NCBI RefSeq assembly: GCF_022682495.2
Contig: NC_071397.1
Coordinates: 19,292,739-19,356,738, forward strand
Direction: 5' to 3'
Length of the DNA: 64,000 bases
Source: Desmodus rotundus
Taxonomy: Eukaryota; Chordata; Mammalia; Chiroptera; Phyllostomidae
Shown here: positions 11,575-22,929 of the stretch, piece by piece
How the letters are laid out: each line of letters starts with the position of its first letter
Position numbering within the stretch: position 1 is the stretch's first letter
Translations under genes and position numbers: made by a program
Notes under the pieces: generated by a model
The model's input: only the letters and a program-made list of their open reading frames with translations
Databases searched by the model: none
Told to the model about the DNA's origin: nothing

Positions 11575-12535
11575 CATGGGCTATGAGTATACGTATGCAT
11601 TCTTTGGCTAATCTCTTCTGTCCCCCGCTCCCCACCCCCTGCTCTGAGATCTGTCAGTCAGTTCCATGTCTCCATAACACTGGCCCTATTTTCTTTGTCA
11701 GTTTATTTTGTTCATTAGATTCCACATATAAGTGAGATCATATGGTATTTGTCTTTCTCTGACTGGCTTATTTACTTAGCATAATAGTCTCCACGCCCAC
11801 CCATGCTGTTGAAAAAGGTAAAAGTTACTCCTTTTTTACTGTTGCATAGTACCCCATTGTGTAAATGTACCCCAGATTTTTTATCCACTCATGGGCACTT
11901 GGGCTGTCTCAGGATCTTGGCTATTGTAAATACCACTGCTATGAACATAAAGGTGCATGTATTCTTTCTGATCAGAGTTTGGGGATTCTTAGGATATATT
12001 CCCAAAAGTGGAATTGCTGGGTCAAATGGCAGTTCCACATATAATTTTTTGAGGGAAAATCCCATAATCTTTCCCACAGTGGCTGCACCAGTCTGCATTC
12101 CCACCAACAGTGCAAAAGTGGTCCCCTTTCTCCACATCCTCTCCAGCACTTGTTGTCTGTTGATTTACTGATGGTGGCCATTCTGACAAGTGTGAGGTGA
12201 TGTCTCATTGTGGCTTTAATGTACATTTCTCTGATGATTAGTGATGTTGAGCATTTTTTCATGTCTACAGGCCATGCATATGTTCTCTTTAGAGAAGTGT
12301 CTATTCAGGTCCTGTGCCCACTTTTTACTTGGATTGTTTGTCTTGGTGTTGAGCGGTACAGGTTGTTTATATATTTTGGAAATCACTCCCTTATCAGATG
12401 TGTCATTGGAGAATATGTTCTCCTGTTTAGTAGGCTCCTTTTTCATTTTGCTGATGGTTTCTTTGGCTGTGAAGAAACTTTTTAGTTTGCTATGGTCCCA
12501 TTTGTTTATTTTCCCTTTGTTTTCCCGCCAATCTT
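11575..12535 (-). mobile_element. L1 3' end (3'UTR and ORF2 C-terminus), antisense, right part
   Basis: Reverse complement of the same region as the intact L1 at about 59050-59850. For example, minus 12149-11889 encodes [14 protein letters not shown]..., and the neighbouring frame holds a CWRGCGE...CWWECRLV Cys-rich motif (minus 12140-12060). Frameshifted and 5'-truncated. More diverged than the elements at 53272-61216, but recognisably a bat-lineage L1. Confidence 0.88.
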
Positions 12536-12869
12536 TCTAAGATTCAAATTCAGAAAGAGTCTGGTTGGTCTTGTGAACTCATGTTCCACTCCTCCGGTCA
12601 GGCAAGGACTGGGGACATAGACTGACAGTCACATCAAGACTGCAAGCAGTGGACAATTGAGTTACAATTATTCAAATAGGGTGTCATGCATTTAAAAAAG
12701 CAAAAGCATCACAGATGTGCATTGCACTTCATGCGTCGACTTTGTTAAACTATTACCAAAGAAAGAGTTACATATTGAGACTGAGATTTACATAGCAAAA
12801 CTTCAATAACGTAAGAGTAATTTATCTGCTACAATCGTGCTGCAATCTGAAAACACACATCTACGTGAA
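12536..12869. other. No gene or clear repeat
   Basis: Unique-looking sequence between the L1 5' truncation point and a MaLR-like repeat; nothing recognised. Confidence 0.5.
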
Positions 12870-13094
12870 CTACTTTTCTATTGCTACTGACAAATTACCA
12901 CAGGTCCACAGACTTATATGCTTAAAACATCATTAATTTATGATCTTGTACTTTCCATTGGTCAGGAGTCCCGGCGCGGCTGGTCTGGACGGTCTTCTCA
13001 GAGTATCACCAGGCTGCAGGGCAGGTGTCGTCTGGGCTATTTCATTCTCAGGATCTGTTTTCAAGCTCATGTGGTTATCAGCAGAATTTAGGGG

Positions 13095-13129
<35 letters not shown>

Positions 13130-13564
13130 TGATTGTAAAGCTGATATTCATGTTTTCTTGTTGACTGTGAGCCACTGTTCGCGCATTGCTCCTAAAGGCC
13201 AGCTGCAAGCCCTCGCCAGCTGGCCTCTTACAGGCCCTCTAACAGCACGGGGCTTACTTCCTCATGACCTGCAAAAGAATGTCTTTCTTCAGGGAAGGCC
13301 AAGGTCTTCGTTAAAAAGGCTCACCTGATTATTTTATGCCTGCCCAGGATAACATCTCTTTTGTTGAACTCAAGAGACCTTAAGTACATCTATAAAATAT
13401 CTGTACTTTGTTGCATAAAGTTGTATAACTATGGAGTGACATCCCAACACTTTGTCACATTCTGTTCATTAGAATCAAGCCAGAGGTTTGCCCGCCCTCA
13501 AGGGGAGAGGACAATGCAGGGCATGACAGCAAGGGCTGGGGGTGGTATTTGGGGGGGAAATCAT
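12870..13564 (-). mobile_element. MaLR/MLT1-like LTR, antisense, with (TG)n
   Basis: Starts with a reverse MLT1 3' end, CTATTGCTACTGACAAATTACCAC, then CTTAAAACATCATTAATTTATGATCTTG. 13430-13520 has GTGACATCCCAACACTTTGTCACATTCTGTTC and CCCTCAAGGGGAGAGGA, a co-occurring block of the same repeat class. A (TG)n run at 13097-13128 lies inside it. Subfamily uncertain. Confidence 0.5.
13097..13128. repeat. (TG)n microsatellite
   Basis: About 16 TG units, with no interruption. Confidence 0.9.
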
Positions 13565-15298
13565 TGATCATGGTGACTAAGGGAGTTAGGATCATGGTCT
13601 CTACAGATTGGTTGGCAGCGGGGCGGGGGTAGGTGATCATTGCCTCTGGTCCTGATGTCAGCCCTGGTGTCCCTGTGTCTGATTTTGCAAGGCTGTGGTC
13701 GGCGGGTTCATTCCGGAGCTGAAACACGACTGAGGGCCTAGACGTTTTCTCCGTGTCAGTGTAGGAAATGTCCAAACCTGTAAGGAATTTTATGAGTTTA
13801 TTTGAGCCAAGCCGATGACAATTGCCAGGAAGCAAAAACTCAATAGTTTGAGAAAATGGAAGTTTTGCACTTTATTTTATACATCACAATCAAAAGAGGA
13901 GGTATAAGGGGGTTCCATAAAATCCATTGGTGATAGATTAAAGATTTGGGAGAAAGCAAAGCAAGGAAACCTCTAGATTTGCCTAAAAAGTTAAATGATA
14001 GACACATACTTCTTTTACATAGATGGGTATAGGAGAGTTAACAGTCAACAATTAATTAGCAAGATAACAATAACAACAAGGGGGTGTGGTCTCCACTCTG
14101 GTGGGTGCCTGTGCTTTGAGGGGTCCAGAAAAAGGAAATCTGACATTCCGAAGGTGTGTTGTTGTAGATGCAAGAAGCAACAGACAGGCTCTATGAAGGT
14201 AGAGATTGAGTTGCCAGGGAAGATTCTAGCCTAGGACTGCCCACCATGACCTGCTTTGTGTTAGAAAGTTTTAACTTCAGACCGTACTATGTGGTTATTT
14301 AGGTATCTGGGTTTCTAAGTCCATCAGGCAAGCCTCCTATGAGCTTGCCACGTTTAGTATGGGGCTCCTTTTCGTCCACATCTGGTTTGATTGGGACTGT
14401 CTCCGTGGTCAGCAGACGTGGGGCTCTGTTCCTAAAATGATGCAGGCAAGAACTTCACTGTCCTGAGGGTTAATGATTAATGGAGCGGGTGTGCAAGGAA
14501 GTAGGAGGCAAGTGAATTGGGGTGTTGGATGAGGCCAGTTTGAATCAAAGGGAAAAAGGTGATATTAAGGAAATGAAGTTTTTATGAGGCTACAGAAACT
14601 GAGTTCAGAGCTGTGATGTGATTCATCCAAATGGCTAATCAAGTAAACAAGGGCTGTCAAAGCCAAAAGTTACACAGAAACCAGATTAGCTCTGGCTACT
14701 ACCTACTGTGCTGTATGTACAATAAACTTCTCTGGAGTTTCTACTCTGCACCTGGCAAGAGGTAAGTCCCTCACACTGAACCCACAACTGGTGAGAGGCA
14801 AAGCACTTTCAGGTTTTGATGGTATTATTTTCAGAGACCTTGAGTGTAATTTCTCCATGACACACCTCATTGCCACATAGACACAGCCTCAGATCTCCAT
14901 GTGTAACTGCACAGAAACTTCATTTCTTTAATATGTCCTTTTCTCCTGTCTTTCCTATTAATTCACACTGGCCTCATCCAGCATCTGACTCACCTGCCTC
15001 CTTCTCTTCAGGGCAATGAGGTACTGATCAGCATCAATTCATCTTAGGAACAAAGCCTGGGGTCTGTTGACCACAGAGATAAAGTTTCAGTCACACCAGA
15101 GAAAACGTCTAGGCCTCAGGTGTGTTTCAGCTCCAAAATGACCCCTCTGACCACATCCTTGTGAAACCAGACAGAGTGACACATGGCTGACCTCAGGACC
15201 AGATACACTGATCCGCTACCCCCACCCTGGTGCCAACCAATCAGTAGAGACCACAGCTCTGACCATGACCCTAACTCCCTTAGTCACCACGATGAATA
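13565..15298. repeat. Large inverted repeat of LTR/ERV-like sequence
   Basis: 13565-13759 is the reverse complement of 15090-15298: compare CTAAGGGAGTTAGG at 13578-13591 with CCCTAACTCCCTTAG at 15269-15283, GAAACACGACTGAGGGCCTAGACG with CGTCTAGGCCTCAGGTGTGTTTC, and CAGATTGGTTGGCA with TGCCAACCAATCAG. The homology continues across a nested LTR: 14385-14600 pairs with about 14895-15085 (GTGGTCAGCAGACG / TCTGTTGACCACAG; GATGAGGCCAGTTTGAAT / ATTCACACTGGCCTCATC). The inner spacer is about 14640-14860. Arms are diverged, so this is two old inverted copies of one element and not a recent palindrome. The family is not identified; U3-like sequence is likely. Confidence 0.7.
13760..14380 (-). mobile_element. 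Solo ERV LTR nested in one arm of the inverted repeat
   Basis: Plus-strand limits are TGTAGGAAATG (13760) and TCGTCCACA (14380), giving TGTGG...CCTACA on the minus strand. Minus-strand AATAAAGTGCAAAAC (about 13880) and AAATAAACTCATAAAA (about 13795) are candidate poly(A) signals. Flanks TCAG (13756-13759) and TCTG (14381-14384) match 3 of 4. Removal joins the two halves of arm 1 in the order seen in arm 2. No viral genes. Confidence 0.6.
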
Positions 15299-15482
15299 CT
15301 TTTCCCCCTCTTTAACCCACCCCCTAGAAGCCACCGGGGACCCAGGTCGTTGAGCATTAGCTCACCTGTGACTCTGGGTGTGGTGCCAATTCCTCAGCTA
15401 GTAAACCCTTCCTTTCTTTGCGACAAGCTCCTGTTTAAGTTTTATTGAGCATTGATGCGCATGGGCAAACGGACCTCTTTAG
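15299..15482 (+). mobile_element. LTR-like 3' segment continuing arm 2
   Basis: Continues directly from arm 2, includes an AGTAAACCCTTCC poly(A)-signal-like region followed by TTTGCGACAAGCTCC, and ends near TAGTCTGGCAACA. This fits the R-U5 end of an ERV LTR. The matching part is missing from arm 1. Confidence 0.45.
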
Positions 15483-15566
15483 TCTGGCAACATTTCCTCA
15501 TGTGTAAAATGAGAATAAGGACACCTACTTTTTAGATTTGAAATAAGATGGTATTAAAATATAGCA
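15483..15566 (+). mobile_element. MIR SINE fragment
   Basis: TTTCCTCATGTGTAAAATGAGAATAAGGA is the conserved MIR core end. The copy is cut at 15566 by a small inverted-repeat element. Confidence 0.65.
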
Positions 15567-15694
15567 TATTTTTTGGACTATAAGATGCACCGGACCATAA
15601 GACGGGCCAGGTAAGCTACATTCAGACTATAAAATGCACCCCGATTTTCCTCCCAAATTTGGGGAAAAAAGTGCATCTTATAGCCCCCAAAATA
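15567..15694. mobile_element. Short inverted-repeat element (MITE-like)
   Basis: 128 bp. Left end TATTTTTTGGACTATAAGATGCAC; right end, in reverse, TATTTTGGGGGCTATAAGATGCAC (about 20 of 24 match). An internal third copy of the motif reads AGACTATAAAATGCACC. No ORF. Such ends occur on non-autonomous DNA transposons in amniotes, but I cannot fix the superfamily because no clear target duplication is visible. Confidence 0.6.
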
Positions 15695-15849
15695 AGGTAA
15701 GCTCCAAAAAGGCCAAACTATTTGTTTCTGTTTAATCAACTACTGTCACTCCAGCACCTAAAATGTGCTTCATACACATCCAACATTCGCCACAGAGTAG
15801 CTGAATGAATTAAGTTTGCTAATATTTGCTGGAAGATTATAAGACCTTT

Positions 15850-15985
15850 CAAGTAGTTTAATTTTTAGAACAATTCCAGATGGTAGGTGTTATTATTATT
15901 ATCATTTTGTGATGAAGAAGCAAGACGAAGATAAGTTAAATAACCTGCTAAAAAGCGGTATAAAATTTTTTACTCAGGCATCTAG
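15850..15985 (-). mobile_element. MIR SINE, antisense
   Basis: GGTAGGTGTTATTATTATTATCATTTTGTGATGAAGAAGC followed by TAAGTTAAATAACCTGC matches the reverse MIR core (in MIR: ...GTACTATTATTATCCCCATTTTACAGATGAGG...). Confidence 0.7.
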
Positions 15986-16019
15986 TTTTGGTGGTTAATG
16001 TTCCTAATCTCTCCGCCAT

Positions 16020-16085
16020 ACTGCATCAGTGACATATGTAAAGTCCTGAAACATAGTAAGCACTTAATAAAAGATCATACTTATT
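16020..16085 (+). mobile_element. MIR SINE 3' fragment
   Basis: GTAAAGTCCTGAAACATAGTAAGCACTTAATAAA is the MIR 3' end (...CATAGTAAGCGCTCAATAAATG). Possibly part of the MIR interrupted at 15567. Confidence 0.65.
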
Positions 16086-16934
16086 AGTGTATGAGAATTA
16101 TTGAAATGAATTTCTGATTTAGTTAGGCTAGCATGTCCATTTAACATCAGGGGCCCAAACAATTCTATTTTAAACTATTATTTTTTTTGCTTTTTTTGTT
16201 TATTTTTATAATCATGAGCTAAGAAAAGTCTTTATTCATGTAAAGAAAACTTTTATGCTTAGAGAAAGGTGATCAATTCCAACATATTTAATAGAATTCT
16301 ATGAACCAAGTCCACATTTTTAAATTGTGGGTCATAAAGTCAAATGCAGTGTCTATTATTTTTTTAAATACAAAAAACAAACTGTTTGGCAGGCAATATA
16401 AATGAATGCATGTGTTGAATCACACTGTAAGCCTTTTCTTCACTGTGAACGTGGTCAGCAGGGGTTTTGTTGTTACAGGCTCAGCCTACCCAAGGGTTTT
16501 GTTGTTGAGTTATAAACATTCTCACCTCCACCACCCACCTCTGGCTTTGCAAATTTATTAGCTAAAGTTTACTAGTTGTCCTTGGAGAATAAAGTGAATG
16601 AAAAGGAACATGTATAGGTGTTATAATGTTTCAGAAGAAGTGCGACCATACGCAACTTCGTTTTCTAGGGGTAGGTTGGGAACCCTAATCTACGAGAAGC
16701 AGCAGAAAATAAAGAAGGCTGTTGGCAGCTCATTCCCGTACTCAGGTGCTATGATCCCTCGGTTTCCCAGCTGGAGAGTTCATTCCTCAACCCCTGGCTA
16801 GGTAGGGGTCGTTCAATTATACATGACCGTTCCCAGCTTTCTAGCAGCTAAAAGTGGACATGAAGCTAGATGATTAGGCAATGACATCTGGACAGTAGTT
16901 ATATGTGCAATTTCTGCTTTAAATGCTTAAAAAA
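16086..16934. other. No gene or clear repeat
   Basis: AT-rich unique sequence. The plus ORF 16598-16801 (67 aa) has no recognisable motif. Confidence 0.5.
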
Positions 16935-17435
16935 TGCAGGCGCCCATAATGGAATATACTACTCAGCCATAAAAATGAAGGAAATCATACCCTTTGTGAC
17001 AGCATGGATGGATTCGGAGAGCATTGTGCTAAGTGAAATAAGTCCGTCAGAGAAAGACAAGCACCACATGATTTCACTCATATGTGGAATCTTAATGAAC
17101 AAAATGAACAAGTGAAAATAGTGGCAGACTCATAGATAGATAGCAGGCTGACGGCTGTCAGGGGGTGATGGATTGAGGGGAAAAAAGAGAGAAAGAACTC
17201 ACGGGCGCAGAAAACAGTGTGGTGGTTGCCAGAGGGAATGGGGGTGGAGGGAGGTGGAGGAGGGTATAGCAGGGATAATGGTGGTGGATGGAGACGTGAC
17301 TTTGGGTGATGGACACAAAACAGTGTACAGATGATGAGTTGTAGAATTATGCACCTGAAACCTGCCTTTTAAAGTAATTTTTACATAATTTTATTAACCA
17401 GTGTCACCCCAATAAATTCAATAAAAAGAAAAACT
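16935..17435 (+). mobile_element. 5'-truncated L1 3' end, sense
   Basis: 16947-17115 encodes the ORF2 C-terminus (NGIYYSAIKMKEIIPFVTAW, ESIVLSEISPSEKDKHHMIS), in frame but truncated at its start. The 3'UTR follows, with a G-rich block at 17233-17290, GTGTCACCCCAATAAATTC and an A-rich tail to 17435. An older L1MA-like type compared with 53272-60068. Confidence 0.85.
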
Positions 17436-17754
17436 TGCAGGTGCCTGCCCTTTACCCAATTTCCTTCTCTCAGGCTAGGGTTCAGATGAGAAAGTGAGGC
17501 AGATTTGACTTCGAAGAAAAAGTTCAGCACCCTTGGTCGTGACAGAGTAACAGGCTGCAAGGTGTATGGGTCCCTAAATAACTTCATGAAACCCATACCT
17601 ACTCCTGGACTTGCATACTTGAGAGCAAAGCAAGCTTCTAGCATGACTGAATCACGAAGTGTTGAGGTCTGTTCATTCCAGCAGATTAGATTGTGCATGA
17701 AATGATATATTTCTTGAACTAAAATTTAGGTAACACCATCACAACTACCACCAA

Positions 17755-17990
17755 CAATGAGAATAGCAACCATTTATTGAGCCCTCCTCAGGGCTTGGCT
17801 TTGTGCTCTACGTTTTGAATGCATAATTTCATTTATGCCTCAAACAATCCAATGATGTGTACAGTATCCTGAGATTTTAATGAAAACTTTCTTAAGCAAT
17901 CTTCTCTCAGTCCTCAGTCCAGAATTGAGAGCGCTACGATTGAAACCCAGGTCAGTATGATTACAAACCTTGTGACTTTTAATGCAAATT
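17755..17990 (-). mobile_element. MIR SINE, antisense
   Basis: AGCAACCATTTATTGAGCCC through the reversed core to GATTGAAACCCAGGTCAGTATGATTAC matches nearly the whole MIR in reverse; the middle is diverged. Confidence 0.7.
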
Positions 17991-18051
17991 AACCCCACTT
18001 TCAGCATTCCCAACCATTCATTTAGTGCCTTGTTATAAAGTCAGATCTTTT

Positions 18052-18256
18052 CTAAAAACATTTTATTTATTTATTTTTTAGAGGAGAAAGGAGGGAGGAA
18101 GAGAGGGAGAGAAACATCAATGTGTGGTTGCCTCTTGTGCGCCCCCTACTGGGGACCTGGCCTGTAACCCAGGCATGTGCCCTGACTGGGAATTGAATCA
18201 GTGACCCTTTGCTTCACAGGCTGGCACCCAATCCACTGAGCCACAGCAGCCAGGGC
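18052..18256 (-). mobile_element. VES SINE, antisense
   Basis: Ends CCACAGCAGCCAGGGC and starts with a TTTTATTTATTTATTT tail. Flanked by AAAGTCAGATCTTT (left) and AAAGTGAGATCTTT (right), a 13/14 target duplication. The tRNA-like head and tail are complete. Confidence 0.92.
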
Positions 18257-18399
18257 TAAAGTGAGATCTTTATACTAACTCTCATGACATCATTAATGAA
18301 TTTCAACTGAAAACAAAATGTGCTTTTATGATATTAAATTACTTGGTACTGTTTCTATTACTTTCCACTTTGTTTCATTCACAAAATTTCAATTGACTA

Positions 18400-19330
18400 T
18401 TTTGTGAAGGATGTTGCTAGAGTTAGAAAAACAAAACTGAGAGTTTAGACCATGTGGTCAGATAGGAAGGAGGGAATATACAAGTGAATCATTCTAACAC
18501 TAATAAACAATATACAATTAAATGTCTATGGAGTGGGAAATCTAGAGATCACATGGGGATGAGGGTGGATGGACAAAACTTTGTGTAGTGTGGAAATTTT
18601 AATTGACCTTAAAAAATAGTAAGGTTTGATAAAATGGTGGAGAGGGAGCATTTCTTGTGGGAAGTAAACAATATAAGCAAAAAATTTGGAGCTAAAAATG
18701 AATCTAAGGCATTGTAGAAAGACTGAGGACTTGACATAATGGAATCTAGTATTACCATTGAGAGTAGCACAATGAAGCACTCTCAGTCCAAATTGAGACT
18801 AGAAGGTAAGAAAACGGATGCAGTAATCTATAGTACTAGATTAAAAAAAATTAAAATCTCAAATAAAAAGGTCATTGAGATAAGAGCGTTAAACTAATAT
18901 TTTTGAAATATTAATCGATCTGATATCTGGATTGTATTCAAAAGATGAAGAACTGAGCAGAAACGAAAAAGTCTGTTGAAGTAATCCAGCAGTGAGGTAT
19001 ACAATCACTGATTCACAGGTAGGCTAAGAAAGGAATTTAAAAAACGTAACCATACTATAAAAGAAAAAGTTGCCAAACTTGGAGACTGACTACTTAAAGA
19101 GATATTATTGAACACATTATTTCTGAATCAATATTTACTGTTTCTGTTTCAAAAATCAGAAAGGTATGGGCAGCAATTATGAGGTCTCAGTAATTGCTAA
19201 ATGATTTCTTTCTCTTTGACCAATATTTACGATGTTAGGAGGGTTGAGAGGAAGCGGTACCATGACATTGCAGAGTATTAAAGAGTAGTTCAGGATAGCT
19301 TTGAGGGTCAGGAGCTGTGAAGGAATATCC
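18400..19330 (-). mobile_element. Possible diverged L2, antisense
   Basis: The G/A-rich, 'gataggaaggag...', 'gttgagag', 'agtagttcaggatag' character resembles reversed L2 3' sequence as seen better at 44680-45470, but no single long landmark is certain. Confidence 0.25.
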
Positions 19331-19340
19331 AGGTTGAGTT

Positions 19341-19460
19341 CCTCCCTCCCTCCCTCCCTTCCCCCCTCTCTCCCTTCCTTTCTTCTTCCCTCCCTCCCTC
19401 CCTCCCTCCCTCCCTCTCTCCCTTCCTTTCTTCTTCCCTCCCTCCCTTCCTTCCTTCCTT
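19341..19460. repeat. (CCCT)n/(CCTT)n pyrimidine tract with a duplicated ~60-bp unit
   Basis: Pure C/T strand. The phrase CTCTCTCCCTTCCTTTCTTC occurs twice (starting about 19367 and 19413), each time preceded by CCCT repeats and followed by TTCCCTCCC, so the array grew by duplication of a larger unit. Confidence 0.9.
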
Positions 19461-19469
19461 CATTTTTGT

Positions 19470-22199
19470 TTGTTTTCATAATTTCAGAAGCAAATTCCAA
19501 GCTAAAAAAAGGCTGAGAAATCATCTGAAATTAGAACACCTACATTGTCTCAAAACTTTTAACCACTGAGTTTGTTAGTAAGTTCATAACTCACTAGTTT
19601 TTGTTTTATGCATAAGAGAATTATCACCTTCACTGATTAAATGTCAGTTTAAACATGAGGACCCCAGATGGTTTTTGCTCTGCCCTGTAGCCCTCTTTCC
19701 TTAATACCAAAACAATTCATTAGTGTGAGGGTAAATGTTCGCCTCCAATGCAGTGTAACCTGGATTGCATAATCATCTATATTTCATACTTTTCCAAAAA
19801 GGGATCTTCATAGTTATACGCTACTATGTATACCTTTTAGCCTCAGGTAAAAGAAATCAAAACTTCTCCCTCTCAAACCAAATTTTGGAAGTTTTCTATG
19901 TGAATGTATTTTGGCTGCAAACATCCTCATATTTTTTAATACTATTTACCACTTGGCAAAATTCCAGTTCTCAACTTCTACCGTCTCTGGACATATATTA
20001 AGAAGTCTGATTTATGTATTAGCCTTTTTCTAAGTGTCTTCTGAGAGTTTCAAAGAAACTACTGGAACCTGAGCTCCAGCGCACGTGTGCCGTCCCACAG
20101 CATGTTTTAAAATCTCTGATTTGAAAACATGGGGCGAGAGAGTTTTCGGCTGCTTGCTTGTGAAAGTCAAACCAAGGATCAGGTGCACTGCAAACACTTT
20201 GATTTTTTTCTCACCTTTAGAACATTTTTCTAGAAACCTATATTTGAAACAGAAGTAAACGGTTTAATTCTAAGAAACCCATGCAGTATACCCATATGTA
20301 GTGAAAAGTGAAGATATAGAGGTAGAGAATTAAAAATTAAAACTTTTGTTAGTTTCTCTCTCTTTCTCTCCCAATGGAGCCCAGTTTTATGTATGAGTGC
20401 AGAGGCTCAGAATTATTCTCTGTCAATCAAATGTAGCAAAGAGGAAAGTTTGGAGAGAAGAGGAAAAAGTCTCATGGAGAAAAGTACCTAACTGTTTCTT
20501 GGGTCAGCCTGCTGGAAGTTGTGTCTAACCATCAAAAATGGCGGGGACAAGGAAAACAGATCCTCCCTGATGGCGAGGACAACATCCCCAATATAGGGAC
20601 AGCAGAACACAGCGGGTGCGTGTCACTGAGATAGAGCCGGTGACTTTGTGTTGATAACTGTCATAAGAAAATGAAAAGCTCAGGAATTAGATATACCAGA
20701 AAAAATAAGTCAGTGCTGAGTACACAATGGGCATTTAGTGTGTACATTGAATCTTGGAATCACAGGAGCTGAACTGGTCAACATGACAATAAATAGAAGA
20801 TGTGGCACGAAATAGCAGTGTGACAGCTGACATCACTGAAGCGGAGCACTCGGTGCAAAGACTAAACAAAGGACATTAAAAGCTGAGGTTGGCCTAGAAC
20901 AACATACCCCAAACTGTTCACAGATCATTTGCTGTGAAGGCTGTGTGTTGTCAGTAACAGCAGAGATCATTTTGTGGTGAAAACTAATGTGAGACCGAGA
21001 ACAATACACAAAAAAATCTGGGAGCCCAAGCCATCAGGTGGGCAAAAATCTCTATGAAACCCCCAACCTAAACCACAGGTTACAGAAAGAAATAAGCCAG
21101 CATCCAGGCTGGGACATCTCTGAACGTCCGTGAGGAAAGAACTTCCTAGTCCTTTGCTGTGAAGGATTAGGATTAATCAAGACTTCACATGTGACCCACC
21201 TGTGGTAATTCAGTGTGTATTTGTGTGTGTTTAAGTAATTGCTACACAAAAGTCCTAAACTAAAACAAACAGTGCTTTCTTACACATAATTTGTTCTGGT
21301 TTCTAAAGTCCATTGTTGAAACATGTCCATGGCATTATAAAAGAGATGCGTCTGAAAGAAATGAGGCGGCTGGCCGCACGATCAGAATCCTGGTGTCCGT
21401 GGAGGGTCCCTTTCCAGAGGGTCGTCAGTCATTACCTGGGCAGACCCACGTAACACGGTGGGGCCTGGAAACGAGTTCTGTAAATAGAATGCCAAAGATT
21501 GAAGGAAAGACCATGCATGGGCTTAAAAAAAGGGAATAAAGAAGAGTAATTTATTTTTATTTATCATTTAGAGCATGACATTTTTTACCCTTTTATAAGT
21601 AAATAAATGCAAATCCGCCCAATTTTCCTCCTTCTACCACATTATTTTCTCCCATTTAATTTTTTATCTATACATGACTCTTCGTACATCTCTAAATCTC
21701 AAAATGAGGAAGTGATCAGGTGCATGCTCTATATGCTTTGCCTTCCGTTTTTATTTTAAACTCAAATCTCAGGAATAATTTCATAACTACAAATATTCTC
21801 TCTGTATCTCTTTATCTCTGTCTCTCTGTCCCTCTCTCCATTATTATTTGTTTAAAGAGGCTTAAAAATATAACTTGTAGGAACCCATTGCTATTTATTT
21901 TTAAAGGACAACTGTCTCACACTGAAGACAGACCAAAGCTCTTTGCAAAGTTGCAAAGAGAACCTTTTAGGTATGCTAAAATCATTCGACTCTTTCAAAC
22001 TTTATTTAATGAGATTTCTGTCATTTTCTATAATATATCATTGTAGCAAATATAGTCAGTTCCCCACACATAACCCTCTGACACTTAATCTTTGTGACCA
22101 TGAAACCCCAATTTCCAACTTCCTGTATCCAGTATTGTTTGTCTGTGGGCTCCCCCTGGTACAGGAGCCAACAGCTTGTGCCCAGCACTGAAGGAAGGG
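19470..22199. other. Unique sequence, nothing recognised
   Basis: No exon, RNA gene or certain repeat found. Plus ORFs at 19765-20001, 21291-21539 and 21720-22046 lack family motifs and splice context. A candidate host regulatory element could lie here but nothing in the sequence marks one. Confidence 0.45.
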
Positions 22200-22440
22200 C
22201 TGGGACTTCTGACTGTCCTGGGAAAAGCCATTCAGCAAGAGCTCTCTCCAGAAAGATCAGGTTCTAATCACTACAATAATAGTTTTCTCGGTAATAACAG
22301 TATTTAATCTCTTTTCCTTTCCTGTCTCACTTTCCCCTTCCTCCATATTTCTTCAGAGTTCCTTTCCAGTAAACTACTTCCACTCAGATCTTAGCTCAGG
22401 GTCTGCCTCTGGCGGCACTCTAACTTATATGGCCTAATCC
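22200..22440 (+). mobile_element. Possible LTR 3' end
   Basis: CCAGTAAACTACTTCCACTCAGATCTTAGCTCAGGGTCTGCCTCTGG resembles the R-U5 end of several mammalian LTRs (AGTAAACTACTTGCACTC...CAGGGTCTGCTTC...). The 5' limit is not visible. Confidence 0.35.
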
Positions 22441-22929
22441 CAAGTTCTTATGGAAATGGGGAAATAGTAATTTTGCAACTAAAAACAGAGTCAAGAAAAG
22501 ATTTTTATGACAGAGCTCCTTATGTAAATGTCCTTGTAGGAAACTGAGAACAGTGATTCAAATCTAGGAAAACGTTTTGTTTTGAACTGAGCAGGAGCAG
22601 TGATGTCTTAGTAATGCAAAACCTATTATTTTTTTGAATTGGGTTTAAAAATGAAAGTGAAAAATGCTCGCATTAAATGATTCAAACATTCTCTGATTCT
22701 ACTGACTCCTTGTTTCAGTTCACTTTATTTCTATTCAGGTTTTTATTAAAACAAGACTCAGTGGGGAGTACAAAAATAAATATGTACAGGTTACTTCCCT
22801 TGAAGAATTTATAGAGTAGTAGTTGTATAGGTATTGATACATGAAACAAAATGAACCATTACTGCGTATCATGAATAGGCCTTTGAAAACAGTGAAAATA
22901 ACTGAAAATAAAAATGTTAAAACTGAGAA

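Noticed and set aside
19177..19524. Arg/Glu/Gly-rich 115-codon minus ORF
   Set aside because: Translation of the (CCCT)n/(CCTT)n tract.
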